NCBI RefSeq assembly: GCF_008932115.1
Contig: NZ_CP044544.1
Location: 62,001 to 126,000 of the forward strand
Direction: 5' to 3'
DNA: 64,000 nucleotides
Source: Bradyrhizobium betae
GTDB lineage: Bacteria > Pseudomonadota > Alphaproteobacteria > Rhizobiales > Xanthobacteraceae
Shown: positions 50,166-59,705 of the stretch, piece after piece
Position numbering within the stretch: the stretch's first letter is position 1
Layout: every line of letters begins with the position of its first letter
The notes under the pieces: generated by a model
The model's database searches: none
What the model was told of the DNA's origin: nothing
What the model saw: only the letters and a program-made list of their open reading frames with translations
Translations under genes and position numbers: made by a program

Positions 50166-50559
50166 TAAGTCAAGCCCAACCTCATCGCAAGCGCCCAAAC
50201 GAAGGTGACACACGAGATGCCCGCGGAGGCGGCTGTTCGCCGCGACGATTTCTTCCGGATCGTCTTCACTGTGCCACTGGCATAGTGGGGAACGCCAAGC
50301 ATATTGTGCACGTCCGTTTCGCACACCGCGACCTTCTCCTGCAGGGAGAGTCAACAGAATCGATTGTGCCGCTTCAACCTCTTGCGGTGTCTGCGGCAAA
50401 AAGAAAACCATCACCCTCGATCGCTGGGGCTTGGGTTGCTTCTGACGAAGGAAAAATTAAAGTGCTCCTTAAGGTTGCCGGACCCTCCATCTGGTCGGTA
50501 CGAGGGATTAGCTGGTATTTTCGGCCGCGCTGTTTCATCCGCTTGAGAGCGGAAAATTC
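50166..50559. other. Intergenic region
   Basis: About 390 bp with no convincing gene. A minus-strand open frame (104 codons) crosses it but has no domain and runs into prlF. It probably holds the prlF promoter and the 3' region of the nuclease cassette. Confidence 0.4.
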
Positions 50560-51273
50560 TCACTCGCGAGGCTTTGCCGATTTCTTTGTATTCGTGGGAT
50601 AACCAAAAGCGAGAAAGAAATGGGCTACGCGAATCGTACCGTGGCTCGGTGCAAGATCTGGGTCACGTTCGTGTTCAGTGTCGAAGTCCGCAGTTGAAAA
50701 TAATACTGATGGACGCTCATATGAACTGCCCGATGCGTTTGCCCGGATCCTCAATTCTGTAACGAGCTTCTTGTCGGCGAGCGCATCGCGCAACGGCGGG
50801 ACCACCTCATCTTCCGCGTCGATCAGGATACCGACCATGGCAGCGACAGCCTGCCGTCGGCTGTAGATGCCGGTGACAAAACGACCCAACCCCTTGTCAC
50901 GAAGGTAATGCGTGCGGTGGCTCTTTTGCCGGCCGACCTTCTTGAACTCGAAAACCAGCTCGATCCGTCGCGTATCATCGTTCCATCCGTAGACGATATC
51001 GGTGCGGCGTTCTTGGGTGAGTTTCGCCGTTTCTATATCAATATTGTGGAGGACCCCTTCAGCAGCCCACATACCTAGCAAGCCTCGCTCCCGAGCGGTG
51101 ACGTTCTCGACGTAAGCCTTCAATGCTTTCGTGAGCGTGGGCTCCTTCATCCCCGGATGGAAATGGGCTCTCGGCTGTTCGGCGAGAATCCGCCAACTCT
51201 CTCGTAAAGCATCGACCGCGTCGGTTGCTGGTCGGATCGGGAAGGCAGAAAGCCAATCATGTCCGGTTGTCAC
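50560..51273 (-). CDS. PD-(D/E)XK nuclease-like protein of a restriction/defence cassette
   Basis: 237 aa from GTG 51273, which overlaps the methyltransferase stop (GTGA). The active-site pattern is visible: ERRTDIVYGWNDDTRRIELVFEFKKVG, given here as Asp92, Glu109 and Lys111 (D-x16-E-x-K). The end (TIRVAHFFLAFGYPTN) is conserved-looking but unassigned. An ExK nuclease translated together with an adenine methyltransferase is the make-up of a restriction-modification system. Specificity unknown. A homing or repair nuclease is less likely in this setting. Confidence 0.6.
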   Translation of the reverse strand: MTTGHDWLSAFPIRPATDAVDALRESWRILAEQPRAHFHPGMKEPTLTKALKAYVENVTARERGLLGMWAAEGVLHNIDIETAKLTQERRTDIVYGWNDDTRRIELVFEFKKVGRQKSHRTHYLRDKGLGRFVTGIYSRRQAVAAMVGILIDAEDEVVPPLRDALADKKLVTELRIRANASGSSYERPSVLFSTADFDTEHERDPDLAPSHGTIRVAHFFLAFGYPTNTKKSAKPRE

Positions 51274-54200
51274 GCGACCTCCGAACGGATCACGGGCGAC
51301 AACCGGCTCTGAACAGATATCACGATGTGCTCGGCATCGCGAAGCGCTTGCCGTACGGTCCAACTGCGTCGAGACAACGGGCGCACCAGATAGAGCGACC
51401 CGTCGATCCAAACATGTGCATCGGGGACAAGTTGAAGCGCATCGCCCGATGAAATCGCCATCAGCCCCGCTGCGCGAAGCTGAGCGAGCGTCGTGATGAC
51501 CAGATCGTCATTAAGCTGAGCGCTGGAAGTGGCCGGCGCAGTTGTCTCTTTGGCGTAGCTCACCCGAACGATTCCCGACGGGCCTTGGCGAGCCGGATCA
51601 CTGGCGACAACGGCGACATGAAACCGTCCGCCGCCACCGGTCCGTTCGCGCCAAGTGGTCAAGGAGGCAGCCAGCGCGTCGCCGTATGTCCGAAAATCCT
51701 CCAGATGGGCGGTGGCCTGAGCCGGCGTGTCGAGGCTTTTGAAACTTCGCGGCCGGATCGAAGGCATCAGGATGTCGACGGTTTCGCGAACCAGCGCCTG
51801 CTCGCTCTCGTGCAGGCCAAAATATTTGAAGACGGCCTTGTCGAGGGCAATCTGGATTTCGCCGTAGCGGCGGCGTTGATCGAGTTCCGGCAAATCGGAT
51901 AGCTTTTGCATATAAGTGCCGACCCTCGCGAGCGCCGCTTTAGCGGCCTTCGGATCGGGTGCCGCGTCGACGTCAAAGAACGGGAAGGTTTCGACATCTG
52001 ACAGATGGACGCCATTGCGTTCGCAAAGCATCTTCCAGCCGCGCATCATGAGGAAGTAACGGGCGAGCTTCGATCGCAGATAGACCGCGGCGAACTGGAG
52101 CAGCGCCGCATCTTCGCTCGACCCGGAAATGACGCCGATGCTGTGCGTGAAAGTGGCCGGGCCATCGTAATAGACCGCGCGGACTGTATGTTCGAGTTTC
52201 GAGAACCCGTCCGGGAAAAGCACGCGGGGACCGTCGAAAACCGCCATCACCTCGTCGTTGAGGCCAACGACTGTCGTCTGCGTCCTCGGCCACGGCTTCA
52301 AGAGATCGGGATGCAACACGGGCGACCCCGCGCTGAGCGCGGGCACCGGCACGAACGGCATCTTGCGCAACCGGCCGGCGCTGACTTCCGTGCGGCTCTT
52401 GTCGTTAAGATGAATGCCCTTGCGATTGACCCATCGCCGGAATGGTTGCGGCCCCTTCCAGAAGTCGCTGAACGTTCCGCGCGCCGTCAGGCGCGTCCAC
52501 AGAGTCATATCGTTGGCGTCGCCCCACATCAGCGTGACGAGAAGCTGCGGATCCTGGGCGACGGAGCGGGTTTGCAAAACGTGTCGATCGGCGGACTGCA
52601 TGGTGAGGCGGCCGAAGGCCAGGCTCATGTCCGCTTTCGGGACGCAGTAATCGAAAGTCTCGCCAAATGGAATTTGCGCCTCGACGGCGCGGCGTTGCCC
52701 GAGGAATACATGGCAGGTGTTCTCGGCGGTCGGAAACAGCAGTCCCTGAAGATCACCGAAGTTGATAAGACGCGCAGGCTGGAACAGGCTGAACAGGCGC
52801 GCGACGAAGGATGCGCTGGACGGTCCTAAGAACTGTCCAATCGGCAGGATGAGGCAGACGCGCCCTTGCTCGGCAAGAAAGTCGCTCGCTCTCAGCGCGT
52901 ATGCGCCGGCGATCTGGCGTCGAACGAATGGGGCGCCAGCGCGCTCCGCCCAAACGTCGGCCGACGTGACGTCTTCGCCTTCGGGCTCCGACCATGGCGG
53001 ATTGGAGATAATGAGGGTGAAGCGCTTGTCCGCAAACCCGTGCTTGGGTCCGAAGAAGTCGGCCGTTGGGCCGTGGCGCAGATTGCTGCCGTCCAGCGGT
53101 GGCAGCTTCTCGTTTTCGCGCTCCTGCGCCTCCATGATATCGGCGGGGTTGAGACCTTCCAGCAACGACAGATAGAGGCTGAAGGCCGTGACGCGGCAAG
53201 CCATCAGATTGATGTCGGCGCCGAATATGCGTTTGACCAGAAGCTCTCGACGCTGTTTGAAACTGAGTTGGCGGCCGTCGCGCGCCTCCGATAGCGCGAT
53301 GAGACGGCGGTAGGCCGTGGTAAGCAGAATTCCAGATCCGCAAGCGCCGTCGAAGATCGTCTCGGAAAGAGGATCGGCCGAGGTGACGAACGCTTGATCA
53401 ACCGCCAGCATCGCGAGGTGACGCGGCGTGTAGTAAGCGCCGTCTTTTGCCTTCTGGTCGGGAGACAGGAAAGATTCGTAGAGGCCGGATAGCAGCTCAA
53501 CCGGGATATAGCTGAAATCGTAATTCCAGAAATCGCCCTGCCCGGTGGTCATGTCGGTCCGGCGCAGGAATTGATCGAGCAGCGCGAACCCCTCTGTATT
53601 CAACGCCGCCCAAGGATCGTGCCGATCGCCCCCTAAGAAATCGCCGTTGAAATCCTGACGAAGCGCGTCGATGAGGCTGCGGACACCACTGCGGTTGGCT
53701 TGACCGACGAGCGCATGGAGTTGATCGACCTCACGTCTCTGACGATAGGTCGCACCGACAATGTCGCGATGTTCGAGATATGAGATGAAGAGCACCTGCC
53801 CCATCAGCAACTCGGCGTGGCGCCGCCGCAGCGATGCGTCGATGGCTGCCCGGAATCCGACCTTCGACATCTTGAGTACGGTGCTCGAGAGATTGGCGAG
53901 CAACTTGCGATCGACACGCGCCTTGATGTCAAACCATTTGGGTGCGCGGCGGGAGAGATTGGCCGAAGCGATGTCGAACGCCGAGAACGGCCCATCGGGA
54001 CGCGCTTCGCCGAGCGTCAGCCTTTCCTCCGCGTTGCGGAGCTTTCGGGCCGGCACGGCAACTGCCGTCTCGCCCTTGATCTCGATCACCACCGTGGCGA
54101 GATTCTGGTTCCATATCCGCTTGCGGATCTCGTCCAAAGCGGCGGCGGTGAGTGGCTCGTCCGTATCGCCGACAAAGACCACCGTCGGGACGCCCTCAAC

Positions 54201-54368
54201 CTCAAAGACGGCCTGGGCGCGAATCACCCCATCCGGCTTGAGAAGGGACTTGATCTCCAGTGCATAGGGGTGAACTTCCGGAACGTCCTCACCCCGGCGA
54301 TGCAGCACGGCGGGCTCGGCGGCATAGCCGAGCCTTTCAAGCCAGTTCTGCAGGGCCGAAATTGTCAC
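51270..54368 (-). CDS. N6-adenine DNA methyltransferase, large (type IIG-like)
   Basis: 1032 aa. Methyltransferase core: DGAYYTPRHLAM (310-320), TIFDGACGSGILL (337-349, SAM motif I) and LIISNPPWSEPEG (NPPW at 456-459, N6-adenine catalytic motif). The long C-terminal half (ARLINFGDLQGLLFPTAENT onward) resembles target-recognition regions of type IIG enzymes. The N terminus (40-110) has alternating strands ending IEIKGE and could be a second, perhaps inactive, nuclease-like fold. With the coupled nuclease gene and the upstream regulator it forms a three-gene cassette. Confidence 0.75.
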   Translation of the reverse strand: MTISALQNWLERLGYAAEPAVLHRRGEDVPEVHPYALEIKSLLKPDGVIRAQAVFEVEGVPTVVFVGDTDEPLTAAALDEIRKRIWNQNLATVVIEIKGETAVAVPARKLRNAEERLTLGEARPDGPFSAFDIASANLSRRAPKWFDIKARVDRKLLANLSSTVLKMSKVGFRAAIDASLRRRHAELLMGQVLFISYLEHRDIVGATYRQRREVDQLHALVGQANRSGVRSLIDALRQDFNGDFLGGDRHDPWAALNTEGFALLDQFLRRTDMTTGQGDFWNYDFSYIPVELLSGLYESFLSPDQKAKDGAYYTPRHLAMLAVDQAFVTSADPLSETIFDGACGSGILLTTAYRRLIALSEARDGRQLSFKQRRELLVKRIFGADINLMACRVTAFSLYLSLLEGLNPADIMEAQERENEKLPPLDGSNLRHGPTADFFGPKHGFADKRFTLIISNPPWSEPEGEDVTSADVWAERAGAPFVRRQIAGAYALRASDFLAEQGRVCLILPIGQFLGPSSASFVARLFSLFQPARLINFGDLQGLLFPTAENTCHVFLGQRRAVEAQIPFGETFDYCVPKADMSLAFGRLTMQSADRHVLQTRSVAQDPQLLVTLMWGDANDMTLWTRLTARGTFSDFWKGPQPFRRWVNRKGIHLNDKSRTEVSAGRLRKMPFVPVPALSAGSPVLHPDLLKPWPRTQTTVVGLNDEVMAVFDGPRVLFPDGFSKLEHTVRAVYYDGPATFTHSIGVISGSSEDAALLQFAAVYLRSKLARYFLMMRGWKMLCERNGVHLSDVETFPFFDVDAAPDPKAAKAALARVGTYMQKLSDLPELDQRRRYGEIQIALDKAVFKYFGLHESEQALVRETVDILMPSIRPRSFKSLDTPAQATAHLEDFRTYGDALAASLTTWRERTGGGGRFHVAVVASDPARQGPSGIVRVSYAKETTAPATSSAQLNDDLVITTLAQLRAAGLMAISSGDALQLVPDAHVWIDGSLYLVRPLSRRSWTVRQALRDAEHIVISVQSRLSPVIRSEVA

Positions 54369-54481
54369 GCTGGTCCCTTCCGATATTCATGCCCCGAGAA
54401 TGAGAACATATCATGAACATTTGTTGGTGGTGAAGCGGTCTGAGGGCGAGCAACCCGGGTTGTCCCGGTCAATGGCGCGCC

Positions 54482-55018
54482 TCATGCCGAACGCCTCCGT
54501 GCCAGAACGGTCAGTTTGCTCGGGGCTCGCCGCCGCACTTGTTTGACTGGCAAGCCAGCGACGGCCTGGACCGGGAAGAGATCGAATTGGCCGGGAACGG
54601 TAGCCGGACTTGGCAATGCGAATCCCGCCGACAACACATCCAGGTGAGCGTTCAGGCGAAGGAGCAGCACGTCGCCTGCCGGAAGTTGATCGGCTGCGTC
54701 CTCTACGAATGTCCATCGATCGCCGCCGAGGAGCGCCACGTTCTGTCCCCAGAGGGCGATAAACGACTTGGTGCGCAGCTCCCGTCGCAGGCTGTTGAAA
54801 AGGCTCTTATGAGCCTGGAGTTCGATATGAAATTGCTCCCGCAGGGTCACTGCGAGCCTTAGAATAAGGATGGTTTGCCACGTATACTCGGCCGGAGACC
54901 CCTTCCGTCTGGGTTTCACGTCGGCTGGAATCAAGGCGCGGCGGCTCGTCCATTCCCGAAGTCTTTCGGTGGAAAGACCGGTGAGCTGGCAGGCGTGAGG
55001 CGTTGTGACGTAGCGCAA
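54482..55018 (-). CDS. MerR-like HTH regulator of the methyltransferase cassette
   Basis: 178 aa. The N-terminal winged helix is RYVTTPHACQLTGLSTERLREWTSRRALIPADVKP, a MerR-type fold, followed by a helical region that does not look like a metal-binding MerR tail. The same strand and a 110-bp gap to the methyltransferase suggest it controls the cassette, as C proteins do for type II systems, or recruits it to DNA. Family beyond MerR-like not recognised. Confidence 0.6.
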   Translation of the reverse strand: MRYVTTPHACQLTGLSTERLREWTSRRALIPADVKPRRKGSPAEYTWQTILILRLAVTLREQFHIELQAHKSLFNSLRRELRTKSFIALWGQNVALLGGDRWTFVEDAADQLPAGDVLLLRLNAHLDVLSAGFALPSPATVPGQFDLFPVQAVAGLPVKQVRRRAPSKLTVLARRRSA

Positions 55019-55161
55019 GATCGCTCCCTCAGATCGGGTAACGTACCCGATCTTGTTTTAAGAAATGGCTATCAGACCTTTCGCCGCGTGTCGATCAAGT
55101 GCTCCTTGGAGCGCGCACATCGCGCGTGGGAAACCCATCTCGCCCGCGCGAGCTTCCGTCG

Positions 55162-56020
55162 CTACAGGATTCCCCAGGCACGATATCTTCCTCTTCCAGT
55201 CGCCTCACGCAGGCCGAGCTCAGCGACCAGATTCTGGGCGGCGCGTGGCGTGATCTTCAATTCCTTCGCGATCATGGCCGCTGAGACGATCGGCCGGGTC
55301 AGCACATAGTCGATCAGCGCCGGCAGCCGGGAGGTCGAGCGGCGGCCGTCGAGCTTGCGGGCCAGCAGCGTGCGGGCGGTCTGCCAGCGGTCGTGATCCT
55401 TGAGCCCGGCCTCGGCGGCGGCCGCAATCGCCTCGAGCTGCATGGCAAGCCGGGAGGCCGCTTCGCGCGGCCGTCGCCGCTCGCGCGGAATGGCTTTGAG
55501 TCCGTCATGGATGCAGGCCAGATGCCAACGCGTCTTGGCGCGCTCACGCAGCACGGCGGCCGAAAGCAGGCGTCCGAGCCAGGGCATGTGCTGCAGCGGT
55601 TCGATCCGGTCCCAGGCATCGGCGGTGATCGCCGCCGCCAGCGCCGGCGGCAATGTGCGAGTCTGATCGGCGACACGCTGCCAATCCTCGATCCTGGCGT
55701 CCTCATCCCAGTCGGGATCGTAGACCAGCGGATCGCGCTCGGGCTGGCGCAGGGTTTCTCCCGCGAGGGTGCGCTCGGTTTGTGCCACGGCCGCGTCGAT
55801 GGCGGCGAAAGCGTCCGCGAAAAGCGCGTCGGGCGCATCGGCCGGAGCAGTGTCGATGAACTCTTCATCGTCGGCGAGTTCGCTATTCTCGCCAGCGACA
55901 GATCCATTTCTTTCCCGGTTGCCCTCCCCGCCCCCGCCGCGCAGGCTATCGAGGCCAGCCGGCGACAGCGCCCAGTCCGGCTTGGCCTCGGCGATCCGGC
56001 GCCGCGTTCGCAGCACGGCT
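55162..56020 (-). pseudogene. DUF1612/HTH protein, 5'-truncated (RHE_PE00001 family)
   Basis: About 285 codons of the C-terminal part: VLRTRRRIAEAKPDWALS aligns with VLRARRTVARRAIDWPLS of the complete gene at 56142. Then follow the DUF1612 middle (RDPLVYDPDWDEDARIEDW) and the HTH end (ELKITPRAAQNLVAELGLRE). The first 100 or so residues are missing. The break coincides with TGTCGAACTG at 56020, a possible transposon end. A shorter protein could still be made. Confidence 0.6.
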
Positions 56021-56141
56021 GTCGAACTGCCCTTAAATCTGCAACATAGGATCACGTCGTTTCAGCGGGTTACGGTCGCCTGATGCGTACAGCACTGTCC
56101 TCGAGGCTGCGACATCGCGAGGGTGGCCTGTCGCGGTTGGG

Positions 56142-57128
56142 TCACAAGATACCCCAGGCCTTGTAGCGTTCGCGGCCGGTCAGTTCGCGTGGTACCGAGC
56201 CGATTTCCCGCATCATGAGGTCGACCGCCCGCGGCGTCACGCGCAAGGCCTTCGCCGCCATGGGTACCGTCACGACCGGGTGCGAGATGAACAGATCGAC
56301 CAGTTCCCCAAGCCGCGAATTCTTCCGCCTGCCCTTGAGTTTCAGACTCATGACCCGGTGCGCGAGCGCCAGCCGATCGAGCTCCTTGTAGCCGGCGCTG
56401 GCGGCGGTCTCGATCCATTCGAGGAATCCGACGATCCGCTCGTAGGGTTGATGATGGGGCGCGCGGCGGTATTTTGCGTACCGTGCGCCGAAATCGACCG
56501 CCGCCAGATGATACTTCGTCTTCTCCTTTGAACGCAGAATGAGTGCGGCCATGAGGCCGGCCCGCCAGTGACCGCGCTGGATGGGTTCGAGCCGCAGCCA
56601 CTGGTCCCAGGCGACGGCGGCCGTGATGAGGGCCGGCAGTTTTTCGACCTCGCTGATGGCGGTGCGCCAGGCGGCAAGTCGCTCGGATTCATTCCAGCCG
56701 GGCTCATAGATAAACTCGTCGCGTTGGCGGCTGTCGGCCTCGCCTGCCCGCTCGCCTTCGAGACCCAGGATGCCTTCGTCGGAGAGCGGCCAGTCGATGG
56801 CGCGCCGCGCGACCGTGCGCCGGGCCCGCAGCACCATCCAGGCATGGCTCGTGGCTTGATCGACGATCTTGTGGTTGGTGTTGGCGTCGAGCAACACGAG
56901 ATCTTCGAGATCGACGAGCTCGCCCTGCATCCAGAGGTTGGCGCAGGCTTCGCGGAAGTCGCTGCGGGACTGGTATCCCTCGCGAAACGGCGACGATTTC
57001 AGGCGCTCGTCAAGCCGCAGCAGCGCTTCGTTGGCGCGCTCATAGGCCGGGCTGGCCGCAACCTCGGCGCCGATCTTCAACGGGGCAATCATCGCGCCAC
57101 CCGTATTTCTGTTGATGGGTTGTGACAT
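56142..57128 (-). CDS. DUF1612/HTH protein (RHE_PE00001 family)
   Basis: 328 aa, full length; ATG 57092 (316 aa) is an alternative start. DUF1612 N-terminal and middle regions (NEALLRLDERLKSSPFREGY, LVDLEDLVLLDANTNHK, DEFIYEPGWNESERLAAWR), then a C-terminal helix-turn-helix (VTVPMAAKALRVTPRAVDLMMREIG). The family is common on rhizobial plasmids and is presumed DNA-binding. Its truncated paralogue lies immediately downstream; the tniA gene diverges upstream. Confidence 0.75.
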   Translation of the reverse strand: MSQPINRNTGGAMIAPLKIGAEVAASPAYERANEALLRLDERLKSSPFREGYQSRSDFREACANLWMQGELVDLEDLVLLDANTNHKIVDQATSHAWMVLRARRTVARRAIDWPLSDEGILGLEGERAGEADSRQRDEFIYEPGWNESERLAAWRTAISEVEKLPALITAAVAWDQWLRLEPIQRGHWRAGLMAALILRSKEKTKYHLAAVDFGARYAKYRRAPHHQPYERIVGFLEWIETAASAGYKELDRLALAHRVMSLKLKGRRKNSRLGELVDLFISHPVVTVPMAAKALRVTPRAVDLMMREIGSVPRELTGRERYKAWGIL

Positions 57129-57202
57129 CCAGATGATTGGGCTCGACTTGCGTGCCCGGTGGGGCGAGCCTGTTGCGGGGGCGTTGACGGCGAGCGACGC
57201 CG

Positions 57203-58846
57203 ATGTCCGAGCCCGACAATAAGGTCGATTCGGAGGTCGATTGGCAGGTGGCCTGCGAGCGGGCAGCGATCCTGCGGCGAACCTTCGCGGGCCCCGATGG
57301 CCGGTGCGAGCTCAGGCTCTCTGAGGCGGCCCGCCTGCTCGGCGTCGACCGAACCACGCTCTACCGTTGGCGCAAGCGCTATGGTGTCGAGCATCGCGCA
57401 TCGGCCCTGATGCCGCGCGCCAAGGGCCGGCGGTCGGGCACGCGGATTCTTCCGCGGTGCCTGGAGGAGCTGATCGCGCGCGCCATCAAGACCTTCTATC
57501 TGACCGCCGAGGCTCCGAGCCTTGCGGCGCTGGTGTGGCGCATTCAGGCTCAGGCGCGCGAGGCGGGCCTGCGCAAGCCGGCCTGGCGCACGGTGCGGCG
57601 CCGGGTCGAGGCCATAGATACAAAAGAGCACCTTCGCCGACGAGAGGGAGCCGCCGCCGCTTCGGCTCGTTGTGAGCCGGTCGTCGCCAGTTTCGACGTC
57701 AGTGAGCCACTCGCCGTCGTCCAACTCGATCATACGGTCGTCGATGTCGTTGTTGTCGACGAGGTCGATCGCAAGCCGCTCGGCCGTCCGGTCGTGACCT
57801 TCGCCATCGACGTGGCGACCCGCATGGTGACGGGATTCTATCTTGGCTTCGACGAGCCGTCGGTGCTGAGAGCAGGTGTCTGCCTTTCCCAATCGGTGTT
57901 CGAGAAGGAAGCGTGGCTGGCGGCGCGCGGCGTCGCCCTGGCCTGGCCGGTTGCCGGCTTGCCGCGCGTGGTTCATGTCGACAATGCCGGAGAATTCCAT
58001 GCCAGCGCTTTCACCCGTACGCTGCAGGATCACGGCATTCAAATCATCTACCGGCCGATCGGCAAGCCGCGTTTCGGTGGCCATGTGGAAAGGCTGATCG
58101 GAACACAGATGGGCGCGGTGCATCTGCTGCCCGGCACGACGTTCTCGAACCCGGTTGCGAAAGGGGTTTATCCGTCCGAGCAACGCGCCGTGATGACGCT
58201 CAGGGAGCTCGAGCGCTGGATGCTGCTCGAGATCCTCGGGGTCTATCATCAGCGCATCCACGCCGGCTTGTCGCGACCGCCGATCGCGGTCTGGCAGGAG
58301 CGAACCCGCGGGTTGGCGCTGCCGGCGCCCAGGAATCGCATGGCGTTCTTGGTCGGTCTGCTGCCGGCTGAGCGACGCATGGTCCGGCGCGACGGGGTAC
58401 GGTTGTTCGGCATCCGCTATTGGTCGGATGCGCTCGGCGACCTTCCGGGCCGCGGCTATCAACGGCTGGAAGTCCGCTATGATCCCCGTGACCTGTCGCT
58501 GATCTATGTTCGCAGACCGCAAGGGCAGTTTGTCGAGGTGTCCTACCAGAATCTCGGCCGGGCCCCGATCTCGCTCTGGGAACAGCGCCGGGCGGTCGGC
58601 CGCTTGCGGGCGCAAGGTCGCGCGGAGGTGGACGAAGCCCTGATCTTCGAGACCATCGCGGCGCAACGGGTGCTTGAGGACGCGGCCCGGCGTGGCTCCA
58701 AAGAAGCGCGCCGCCAGATCGTCCGCCGTCCGGCCCCGATCTCGCCGCCGCACGATGAGGCTCGCGGGATCGGCCCGATCGACACCAATGATGCTCGGTT
58801 GCGCCTGTTCGACGTGGAGGTCATTCATGATAAGCATCGCCCCTGA
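57203..58846 (+). CDS. tniA: TniA/TnsB-type DDE transposase
   Basis: 547 aa, typical for TniA. N-terminal HTH (LSEAARLLGVDRTTLYRWRKRYG), then a second DNA-binding region, then an rve-type catalytic core with the DDE triad: VVQLDHTVVD (Asp176), VVHVDNAGEF (Asp260), GGHVERLIG (Glu296). A Mu-type C-terminal beta barrel follows. TniA cuts and joins transposon ends and works with the ATPase TniB encoded next. No resolvase gene is nearby. Confidence 0.9.
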   Translation: MSEPDNKVDSEVDWQVACERAAILRRTFAGPDGRCELRLSEAARLLGVDRTTLYRWRKRYGVEHRASALMPRAKGRRSGTRILPRCLEELIARAIKTFYLTAEAPSLAALVWRIQAQAREAGLRKPAWRTVRRRVEAIDTKEHLRRREGAAAASARCEPVVASFDVSEPLAVVQLDHTVVDVVVVDEVDRKPLGRPVVTFAIDVATRMVTGFYLGFDEPSVLRAGVCLSQSVFEKEAWLAARGVALAWPVAGLPRVVHVDNAGEFHASAFTRTLQDHGIQIIYRPIGKPRFGGHVERLIGTQMGAVHLLPGTTFSNPVAKGVYPSEQRAVMTLRELERWMLLEILGVYHQRIHAGLSRPPIAVWQERTRGLALPAPRNRMAFLVGLLPAERRMVRRDGVRLFGIRYWSDALGDLPGRGYQRLEVRYDPRDLSLIYVRRPQGQFVEVSYQNLGRAPISLWEQRRAVGRLRAQGRAEVDEALIFETIAAQRVLEDAARRGSKEARRQIVRRPAPISPPHDEARGIGPIDTNDARLRLFDVEVIHDKHRP

Positions 58847-59705
58847 CGACGCCCTGCGGGCTCGCTTTATTGCGACAGCGAGCGAGGAGGCGCGGATCTG
58901 CGACGCCAGAGGCGATCGCTGGATCACCTACCCGAAAGCGGCGGTCGTCCTTGGCCAGATGGAGCGCATCCTGGCGCACCCGCGCAACTGGCGCATGCCG
59001 AGCCTGCTGATCCTCGGCGAGGCCGGGATCGGAAAGACCCAGATCGATCGGAAATTTGCCAGGTTGCATCCGCCCGAGATCGGCCGCGAGCGTGGCCGCA
59101 CCACGATGCCGGTTGTCTCGATCCAGATGCCGCCAGGCGTCACGCAGCGCATTCTCTATCTGACGCTGCTCGAAACGATCGGCGTGCACGGCCCTGCCCG
59201 CGCGATGTTCGAGACCAAGACGCAGGTGCTGCGGGCGCTGCGCGATCTGGAAGTGAGGGTCATCGTGTTCGACGAGGTGCACAATTTGCTCGCCGGCGGC
59301 TTCCGGGAGCAGCGCAAAATACTCGCCGAACTGCGATACCTGTCGAACGAACTGATGCTCTCCTTTGTCTGCTTCGGCACGCACGATGCGCGAGAGGCCT
59401 TCGCCGGGGATCCGCAATTGGCCCGTCGCTTTGGTCTGTCGGAACTCGGCGCTTGGGACCTCGACATGGATTTCGCGGCGTTGATCGCGACCGTGTTGAA
59501 GAGCTTGCCGCTGCGCGTCCCGTCGACGCTCGGGGCCGAGGCCCTGAAGGCTGTCATCAGGCTTACGCGCGGCAACACCGCCCGCATTTTCGAGATGATG
59601 GGCGATCTGGCCGTCGAAGCCATCCGGTCGGGCGAGGAGCAGATCACGGATCAGCATGTCGAGCGATGGCGTCCGAGCCTGTTCGAGCGCACCATCGTCG
59701 CGTGA
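58827..59705 (+). CDS. tniB: TniB/TnsC-type AAA+ ATPase
   Basis: 292 aa, overlapping tniA by 20 nt. Walker A LGEAGIGKTQ, Walker B VIVFDEVHNLL, sensor region SFVCFGTHDAREAF and an arginine-finger-like QLARRFG. It directs TniA to the target and gives target immunity in related elements. The third gene expected in full Tni/Tn7-like elements (tniQ) is not found downstream, so the element may be a remnant or a minimal type. Confidence 0.9.
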   Translation: MISIAPDDALRARFIATASEEARICDARGDRWITYPKAAVVLGQMERILAHPRNWRMPSLLILGEAGIGKTQIDRKFARLHPPEIGRERGRTTMPVVSIQMPPGVTQRILYLTLLETIGVHGPARAMFETKTQVLRALRDLEVRVIVFDEVHNLLAGGFREQRKILAELRYLSNELMLSFVCFGTHDAREAFAGDPQLARRFGLSELGAWDLDMDFAALIATVLKSLPLRVPSTLGAEALKAVIRLTRGNTARIFEMMGDLAVEAIRSGEEQITDQHVERWRPSLFERTIVA

